Positions 1 through 4,707 of a stretch of DNA of 8,935 nt are shown piece after piece (the stretch's first letter is position 1; every line of letters starts with the position of its first letter). The stretch is taken from contig JAIRYB010000135.1 of NCBI GenBank assembly GCA_031267955.1, positions 1-8,935 of the forward strand. The letters run 5' to 3'. The notes under the pieces are model-generated. The model was given only the letters and a program-made list of their open reading frames with translations. It had not been told where the DNA came from and searched no databases. A program made the translations under genes and the position numbers. The DNA comes from Spirochaetaceae bacterium (GTDB taxonomy: Bacteria; Spirochaetota; Spirochaetia; Treponematales; Breznakiellaceae).

Positions 1-88
1 TAACAGGAAACTCGCCAAATACGCCCATCTTCCGTACAAAGAAAGCTGGTACGAGGCTGATACCTTTAAATTTATCAAGGAGCTGTGA
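1..88 (+). CDS. Nitrogenase component 1-like subunit, C-terminal end only (partial)
   Basis: Only the last 28 codons are present, read in frame from base 2 to a TGA at 86-88. The peptide begins NRKLAKYAHLPYKESWYEAD and ends FIKEL. No motif here is diagnostic. The assignment rests on position (directly upstream of a clear nitrogenase component 1-like gene, same strand, as in the nifD-nifK order) and on a general resemblance of the tail to nitrogenase-like subunits. If the next gene is the K/beta-type subunit, this is probably the D/alpha-type partner that would carry the active-site cofactor ligands, but those lie outside the window. The 3' end contains AAGGAG (77-82), which could also act as a ribosome binding site for the next gene. 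The family call is an inference. Confidence 0.55.
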   Translation, partial: NRKLAKYAHLPYKESWYEADTFKFIKEL

Positions 89-90
89 GC

Positions 91-119
91 TTTGCCCAAA
101 ACCTTGGTTTTGGGGCAAA
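91..119 (+). promoter_or_regulatory. Intercistronic hairpin between the two nitrogenase-like genes
   Basis: Bases 91-102 pair with 107-119: a 12-bp stem with one bulged G and a CTTG loop at 103-106. It fills much of the 51-nt gap between the upstream stop (88) and the preferred downstream start (140). No T-run follows, so it does not look like a Rho-independent terminator. Intercistronic hairpins in nif operons are known to affect mRNA stability and relative subunit levels. A similar role here, or protection of the downstream message after processing, is an inference. The stem covers a possible TTG start at 92, which argues against that start. Confidence 0.65.
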
Positions 120-139
120 CTCCCGCAAAAGGGGAAACT

Positions 140-1474
140 ATGTCGCGGATTGTTGAAAACCCCCACGGAAACTGTTCGCTGGGCGGCGCCAACGCGGTTT
201 TTTCCGCGATCCGGCGCGTTATACCGATTTACCATTCGGGCCCGGGCTGCTGCCTGCAAAATACCGCCGGCGAGCCGAGCCAGGGGAGCCTGCGCCTTCC
301 CTATTACGCCCAGTACACCGCGCTCCCCTGTACCAATATGCTTGAAAAAGAAGTTATCTTCGGCGGGGAGGAAAAGCTCAGGCAGGAGATTGAGGGGGCG
401 CTGGAGATATACGACGCCGACGCCTTTTTCGTCCTTTCCGGCTGCACATCGGGGATTATCAGTGACGATATCGCCGGAGTCGCCAGGGCTTTCCGCGACA
501 GGGGCGAGCCGGTGTACGCGGTTGAGGCGGCGGGTTTTCTGGGCGAAAGCTACCGGGGCTACGAGATCGCCATGGACGCCCTGCTCCGCGATATTGTCGG
601 CTCTGCCCCGGCGAAAAAAGAAAGCGGCTATGCTGACGGCATGGCTGACGGCAAGGCCGACGGCCATGCCGACAACACGGTGAATCTTTTCGGCATAGTG
701 CCTTACCACGATCCTTACTGGGAGGGGAATTGTGAGGAGTTGGTCCGGCTTTTGGAAAAGCTGGGGCTTAAAGCCAATACCTGGTTTTCCCACGAGCAAG
801 GTATTGGCGACATACAGAAGTCATCGCGGGCATCGCTGAATATCATTGTCCACCCCTGGCTGCTCAGGGATTTTGCCCAGGAATTTGAATCGCGCTTCGG
901 CGTTCCGCCGCTGCGTTTTGAAGGCGCGCCCCTCGGCGCGACCGACTCAGGCGAATTTATCCGCGCCGTCGCCGAAAGGACGGGGAGAAAAGAACTTGGC
1001 GAAAAAGTTATAGAAGAAGAGGAACGGTACTTTTACCGCTACCTTGAAACGGGAATAGGCTTGCAAAGCTGGCGGCGTTTTGCGGTAGTCGGCGAATCGG
1101 CCAATGTGATCCCCATTACACGCTTCCTTGCCAACGATTACAGCTTTACCCCTGACGCGGCAATAATTACCGATTTTGTGTTCCGGGATGAAGACCGGCA
1201 GCGCATAACGGAAAAACTGACCTGCCTTGAGGGGCCGTTTAAACCAGTGCTTTTCTGGACCGGCGATCAGTGGGAGATAAACCAGGCGCTGGAACGGTTT
1301 CCTGAACTGTCCCTGGTTATCGGTTCGACCAATGAAGGCGAGTTCGCGGGAAAGCGCTTTCTAAAGCACGTCATAGCCTGCTACCCCAACACCGAGCGCC
1401 TGATCTACAACCGTTCCTGTTGCGGCTACCGCGGGGCGCTTACGTTTATGGAGGACATCTATTCCAACTTATAA
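140..1474 (+). CDS. Nitrogenase component 1-like subunit (K/beta-type), function unassigned
   Basis: A 444-aa protein of the nitrogenase component 1 family (NifD/K/E/N, BchN/B, CfbD and uncharacterised relatives). The N-terminus has the family pattern: GNCSLGGANAV with C12, GPGCC with C37/C38, and SGCTSGIISDDI with C102. These three positions match the P-cluster cysteines of NifD/NifK, so an interfacial Fe-S cluster is likely. EKEVIFGGEEKL (about 69-80) is also typical. The stretch where NifD carries its cofactor cysteine reads SSRASLNIIVHP without Cys, which favours a beta/K-type scaffold. The C-terminus has a family-like CCGYRGALTFMEDIY. At about 450 aa it is nearer NifE/N length than NifK. 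Residues 165-179 are a repetitive ADG-rich insert. The ATG at 140 is preferred, with GGGGA at 131-135 before it and the usual short N-terminus. A TTG at 92, spaced well from AAGGAG (77-82), would add 16 residues but lies in a hairpin. The family is secure. The reaction is unknown, and no nif identity is claimed. Confidence 0.85.
   Translation: MSRIVENPHGNCSLGGANAVFSAIRRVIPIYHSGPGCCLQNTAGEPSQGSLRLPYYAQYTALPCTNMLEKEVIFGGEEKLRQEIEGALEIYDADAFFVLSGCTSGIISDDIAGVARAFRDRGEPVYAVEAAGFLGESYRGYEIAMDALLRDIVGSAPAKKESGYADGMADGKADGHADNTVNLFGIVPYHDPYWEGNCEELVRLLEKLGLKANTWFSHEQGIGDIQKSSRASLNIIVHPWLLRDFAQEFESRFGVPPLRFEGAPLGATDSGEFIRAVAERTGRKELGEKVIEEEERYFYRYLETGIGLQSWRRFAVVGESANVIPITRFLANDYSFTPDAAIITDFVFRDEDRQRITEKLTCLEGPFKPVLFWTGDQWEINQALERFPELSLVIGSTNEGEFAGKRFLKHVIACYPNTERLIYNRSCCGYRGALTFMEDIYSNL
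632..676 (+). repeat. In-frame 12-bp tandem repeat coding an ADG-rich linker
   Basis: Three successive 12-bp units (632-643, 644-655, 656-667) of the form GCYGACGGCNNN, plus a partial fourth (668-676), encode ADGM-ADGK-ADGH-ADN. The units differ at a few bases, so the array is not brand new. It lies between the P-cluster-like region and the next Rossmann-like domain of the nitrogenase-like subunit, where an extra surface loop would be tolerated. Confidence 0.8.
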
Positions 1475-1504
1475 TGAATATCCTACAGTATACGGGACGC
1501 GGCT
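1473..1504 (+). repeat. 32-bp perfect direct repeat, copy 1
   Basis: These 32 bases, starting AATGAATATCC and ending GACGCGGCT, recur exactly at 2797-2828. This copy starts inside the TAA stop of the nitrogenase-like gene and ends 17 nt before the transporter start. The match stops abruptly at both ends. Read in the transporter's frame it would encode NEYPTVYGTRL, then KERR and a stop, so it looks like a displaced fragment of the transporter's 3' coding sequence. Confidence 0.95.
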
Positions 1505-1512
1505 AAAAGAAC

Positions 1513-1517
1513 GGAGG
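1513..1517 (+). promoter_or_regulatory. Ribosome binding site of the transporter gene
   Basis: GGAGG lies 4 nt before the ATG at 1522 and follows directly on copy 1 of the 32-bp repeat. It fixes the transporter start. Confidence 0.8.
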
Positions 1518-1521
1518 TAAA

Positions 1522-2943
1522 ATGCGTAAACAGTTGGGTACCGGAAAACTCTTTCTTCTTTCGCTGGGTGATTTTTCCCGGGCTGTTTTAGGCGGACTCT
1601 TGGTTACCTATATGATCAAATTCTTCAATGTTACTGAATCGTCGGGACTGCCCCTGCTCTTGCCCCCGGCCCTGGCCGGGACTCTGCGGGGGCTGTCGAT
1701 TGTTTTTGACGCGGTAATCGATCCGTGGATCGCCTCCGCCTCGGACAAGTCGAAGAACAGGCAGGGCCGCCGCATACCTTTTATGCGCCGGGCCGCTCTC
1801 CCTTACGCGCTCACCTGCCTTTTGATCTTCTTTCCGCCTGACCGGGCGGCGCCGGGCATCCTGAATATTGTCTGGGTCATGGGAATGCTTCTGGCCTATT
1901 GCCTTACCCAGTCGCTGTACCAGATTCCCTACCAGGCGCTACAGATCGAGGCCGTCACCGATACCCGCCGCCGTGTGTTCTTTTATTCGATTCAGTCTTT
2001 TAACTTCGTAATTGGCAGCGCCATTATTTTCGCATTGCCGGTGATGGTAAGCGCCTTCCGATCAGAGGGGCTTTCGGCCCTGGACGCATGGCAGCTTTCC
2101 TTCGGGATATTCGCCCTTGTCGGCTGCGCCGCGCTGCTCGTTCCGGCCTTTATAATCCGCGAACAGGACTATGTGGAACCGCAGGAATCCTATCTCTCCC
2201 TGTTTAAAAGTTTTACCGCTACTCTGGGCTATAGGCAGTTCCGCGTACTGGTTGTCGCCTACCTGGTGATGCAGACCGCGTTTGCCTTTTTCAACACTGC
2301 CATGTTGTTCTACATCGACATACTGCTGGGCCTAAAAGAATCTTTTGCCACTGTTGTGCTGGGGCTGAGTATCGTGATAGGCATTTTTACGTACCCTCTG
2401 GTCAATTTCATTGCCCGCAGGCACGGCAAAAAACCGCTGATCCTTGCCGCCTGCGCGGCGTATGTGTTGGTTTACGCGGGCATTTATTTTTACGCGCCTG
2501 TTTCGGCATTTTTGGGAACCGCGCCCGTTGCCAATGCTTTTCTTGTCTCGCTGGCCGGCCCGGTTACTGTCGGCAGCGTTAGCTGCGGTTTCCTCATCGG
2601 AATTCTGATCGCTTTTCCCATTGCCTGTACCAACATCCTCCCCACCGCAGCCTTTGCCGACATTGCCCAATACGACGCCATTGTTTCCGGGGTAAACAAG
2701 ACGGGGATGTTTGTCGCGGTGCGCCAGTTCCTGCTGCAATTTACCCAGGCCGCGGCGACCGCCATCGTTTCCTGCGTAATGTATATTGGCTCGGTAAATG
2801 AATATCCTACAGTATACGGGACGCGGCTGACCGCGCTGATAGCCTGCGCCGTAGTATTCGCCGCGCTGCTCTTGTACAGCCGTTACAATGACCGTGAGAT
2901 TGTTTCCACGATTGACGATTGGAACAATCGAATAATCGCTTAA
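1522..2943 (+). CDS. MFS transporter, GPH/MelB-like cation symporter family
   Basis: A 473-aa integral membrane protein with about 12 predicted hydrophobic segments, the usual length for the glycoside-pentoside-hexuronide:cation symporter (GPH) family. The FDAVIDP segment carries D63 and D67, matching the paired aspartates that bind the coupling cation in MelB. It runs into the family's cytoplasmic loop SDKSKNRQGRRIPF (residues 74-87). Members co-transport sugars, glycosides or other small polar solutes with Na+ or H+ into the cytoplasm. The substrate cannot be predicted, but the position behind nitrogenase-like genes suggests it may carry that enzyme's substrate or product. The start is set by GGAGG at 1513-1517. 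The stop overlaps the ribosome binding site of the next frame (2942-2947). A 32-bp stretch of its 3' end is duplicated just before its start. The reading frame is intact. Confidence 0.88.
   Translation: MRKQLGTGKLFLLSLGDFSRAVLGGLLVTYMIKFFNVTESSGLPLLLPPALAGTLRGLSIVFDAVIDPWIASASDKSKNRQGRRIPFMRRAALPYALTCLLIFFPPDRAAPGILNIVWVMGMLLAYCLTQSLYQIPYQALQIEAVTDTRRRVFFYSIQSFNFVIGSAIIFALPVMVSAFRSEGLSALDAWQLSFGIFALVGCAALLVPAFIIREQDYVEPQESYLSLFKSFTATLGYRQFRVLVVAYLVMQTAFAFFNTAMLFYIDILLGLKESFATVVLGLSIVIGIFTYPLVNFIARRHGKKPLILAACAAYVLVYAGIYFYAPVSAFLGTAPVANAFLVSLAGPVTVGSVSCGFLIGILIAFPIACTNILPTAAFADIAQYDAIVSGVNKTGMFVAVRQFLLQFTQAAATAIVSCVMYIGSVNEYPTVYGTRLTALIACAVVFAALLLYSRYNDREIVSTIDDWNNRIIA
2797..2828 (+). repeat. 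32-bp perfect direct repeat, copy 2 (within the transporter gene)
   Basis: This copy is coding and encodes NEYPTVYGTRL in the loop before the transporter's last membrane segment, so it is probably the original. The distance between copies is 1324 bp, not a multiple of three. Recombination between the copies would delete nearly the whole transporter gene, or duplicate it. Confidence 0.95.
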
Positions 2944-2947
2944 GGAG
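2942..2947 (+). promoter_or_regulatory. Ribosome binding site overlapping the transporter stop
   Basis: AAGGAG sits 5 nt before the ATG at 2953 and overlaps the transporter's TAA (2941-2943). It is a strong, well-spaced site, implying translational coupling to whatever gene once followed. That gene now seems to be only an SDR remnant. Confidence 0.75.
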
Positions 2948-2952
2948 AAAGC

Positions 2953-3189
2953 ATGAATTTTTGTAACTATTCAGTCGCCTGCGGTGGATACGCCGATGAA
3001 CGACGGCCTTGCCGCGCTGGAAGGGTCCGTCCCCTGGAAATCGCCGGACGCAGCGCGGGGAATCTCTTGCCCGTACCCTGGATCGAGGCGGAGGATGTGG
3101 CCCATTTGTTGGCCTTCCTTGCCTCCGGCAAGGCCCGCTACGCCGCGGGTTCCCGGTTCGTCCTCGACGCCGGGCTGCTCAGCCTGTAG
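2953..3189 (+). pseudogene. Short-chain dehydrogenase/reductase (SDR) remnant, 5' deleted and frameshifted
   Basis: The 3' part (about 3061-3189) encodes NLLPVPWIEAEDVAHLLAFL followed by ASGKARYAAGSRFVLDAG. This is the characteristic end of classical SDRs and resembles the subfamily that includes mycofactocin-coupled dehydrogenases. The preceding piece of SDR homology is in another frame: bases 2957-3056 encode SPAVDTPMNDGLAAL and so on, the PG-x-V-x-TPM region that follows the catalytic YxxxK in SDRs. Adding one G to the GGGG run at 3057-3060 joins the pieces as DAARG-NLLPVPW. Everything upstream is missing, including the GxxxGxG nucleotide site and YxxxK. Only an ATG with a strong ribosome binding site remains at the start. 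The open frame 2953-3189 (78 aa) could still be translated, but its first 36 or so residues have no SDR character. It cannot be a functional dehydrogenase. The frameshift alone could be a sequencing error; the 5' loss could not. Confidence 0.75.
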
Positions 3190-3190
3190 G

Positions 3191-3197
3191 AAGGAGG
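3191..3197 (+). promoter_or_regulatory. Ribosome binding site of the DUF5058-like gene
   Basis: AAGGAGG lies 4 nt before the ATG at 3202, close to the full anti-16S consensus. It begins 2 nt after the SDR remnant's stop and fixes the start of the next gene. Confidence 0.8.
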
Positions 3198-3201
3198 GTT
3201 T

Positions 3202-3909
3202 ATGGGATATTATGATATCGCAAGCCACCGGCTAACCTACGCCGCGGTGCTTGCCGGCATACTCTACGTACTCATCTTCATTATTGTTGCGATGCGCCGC
3301 GCGTGGAAGCGGGCGCTGGAAATCGGGTTTAGCCGGGAACGGCTGCGGGGCATAGTCAGGTCTTCGATCTCCTGCGCCATTGTTCCTTCTACCGCCGGGC
3401 TGGCCGGTTTTTTTACCCTGGCCCCTCTTCTGGGTATTCCCCTTTCGTGGTGGCGGCTCTCCATCGTAGGTTCCACGGCATACGAGATCATGGCCGCCGA
3501 AATGGCGCTGAATACCGCGGGGGTGGAGCTTTCATCCGCCGGGGCCGGCGAGTACATTCTGGTAATGTACGTTATGGCCATCGGCATTATTGGCGGCATG
3601 GTGATGCTTCCCCTGTTCGCGGAACGGGTACACCGGGGTACGATCAGGCTGAAACAGCGGGACGTCCGGTGGGGGGCGCTGGGCAACAGCGTCTTTATGC
3701 TGGCGGTGGCGCTGGTCTTTGTTATCCCGATGATTCTGGGCGGCGGGGCGCGGCTTTTGACGCTGATCACCAGCGCGGCGGTCACCCTGCTTCTGGCTTT
3801 TCTTTGCAGGCGATTCAATCTCAGCGCCTTGAACGATTTTATTCTGGCCATAGCCATGATTTTCGCCATGGCCTCGTCGGTATTCTGGGATTCCCTCTTT
3901 ACGGGATAG
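3202..3909 (+). CDS. DUF5058-like integral membrane protein
   Basis: A 235-aa membrane protein that resembles the DUF5058 family as I recall it, including its length of about 240 aa. About six hydrophobic segments can be placed: residues 11-31, 53-79, 118-139, 162-180, 184-202 and 211-230. A basic loop (RRAWKRALEIGFSRERLRG, 32-50) follows the first. Other marks are VPSTAGLAGF and the GIPLSWWRLSIVGSTAYE stretch (78-95), after which an amphipathic EMALNTAGV leads to the third segment. The family has no established function. It is followed 9 nt later by another small membrane protein, and the two are likely a hetero-oligomeric transporter or channel. An M20 peptidase lies in the same operon, which suggests transport of a peptide or acylated amino acid; that is an inference. 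Family call from recall of pattern, not a search. Confidence 0.72.
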   Translation: MGYYDIASHRLTYAAVLAGILYVLIFIIVAMRRAWKRALEIGFSRERLRGIVRSSISCAIVPSTAGLAGFFTLAPLLGIPLSWWRLSIVGSTAYEIMAAEMALNTAGVELSSAGAGEYILVMYVMAIGIIGGMVMLPLFAERVHRGTIRLKQRDVRWGALGNSVFMLAVALVFVIPMILGGGARLLTLITSAAVTLLLAFLCRRFNLSALNDFILAIAMIFAMASSVFWDSLFTG

Positions 3910-3918
3910 GGGTTAAAC

Positions 3919-4686
3919 ATGAAAACTAAGGACAGCGGGCTTTCGCCGGAAGCCCTTTATATCAGAAATATGCACCGGCTGGGCCGGATCGGCATCATCG
4001 GCGCTTTGTTCATTTTCCTGGGGATGCCCGCCTTTTTGGGCGCGTGGTTCAAAGCCTTCCCCGGCGTATTGCGGATACTTTCAAGTTCCGCCGGGCTTCT
4101 GGCGATCTTCATCCCCATCTGTTTTTCGGAGATGATCGCCTACACGCCGATCCTGGGAAGCTCGATATACCTTTCCACCGTTACCGGAGAGATCCTTAAC
4201 CTCAAGCTGCCGGTCGCGGTTAACGCCATGCGGCAGGCAGGGGTAGAACAGGGAACCGAGGCCGCGGACATAGCGGCGACCCTTTCGGTCTGTACGGCTT
4301 CCCTGGTCAGCCTTGTCGTGGTGACCGCCGGGGTGGTACTGCTTATCCCCCTCCAGCCGGTACTGACCCTTCCGGCGGTGCAGACCGCGTCGGCGAACAT
4401 CCTGCCCGCGCTGTTCGGGGCGCTGTCCCTGACGGTGCTGGGGGACAACATCGGCGGCGGGGTCAGGGCGCCGGGACGGCTTAAGGGCGCGATCCTCCCG
4501 GCGCTTCTTGTCGCGGCCCTGGCCCTGATAGATAATCTTTTGGTGAAGAATTTCGATTACATGACCCAGTTACAGGGTTTTGTGATCATCGCTATGCTGC
4601 CGGTGGTTTACTTTTCTACCAAAGCCCTCTATAAAAAAGGCAGGATCAAGGTGCTGCTGCCGGAAGACGGCGGGCAAGCGTCTTGA
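3919..4686 (+). CDS. Polytopic membrane protein, likely partner of the DUF5058-like protein
   Basis: A 255-aa membrane protein I cannot assign to a named family. Hydrophobic segments lie at about residues 25-43, 52-73, 118-145, 161-176, 190-208 and 219-237, with a soluble basic N-terminus and an acidic, polar tail. The segment ILGSSIYLSTVTGEILNLKL (79-98), followed by VAVNAMRQAGV, loosely resembles the SIVGSTAYE...EMALNTAGV stretch of the preceding protein. The two may therefore be distant paralogues or two halves of one transporter. AGGGG at 3908-3912, overlapping the preceding stop, is its ribosome binding site, and the gap is 9 nt, so co-translation is likely. Other possibilities are a channel or a membrane regulator. 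No catalytic motif is visible. Confidence 0.7.
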   Translation: MKTKDSGLSPEALYIRNMHRLGRIGIIGALFIFLGMPAFLGAWFKAFPGVLRILSSSAGLLAIFIPICFSEMIAYTPILGSSIYLSTVTGEILNLKLPVAVNAMRQAGVEQGTEAADIAATLSVCTASLVSLVVVTAGVVLLIPLQPVLTLPAVQTASANILPALFGALSLTVLGDNIGGGVRAPGRLKGAILPALLVAALALIDNLLVKNFDYMTQLQGFVIIAMLPVVYFSTKALYKKGRIKVLLPEDGGQAS

Positions 4687-4707
4687 TAACCGGCGGACGT
4701 GGGAAAA

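Noticed and set aside
92..139. 16-residue N-terminal extension of the nitrogenase-like subunit from a TTG start
   Set aside because: The TTG is inside a strong hairpin and the extension is unlike the family's short N-terminus. ATG 140 has its own purine-rich site. It stays possible because AAGGAG at 77-82 is well placed.
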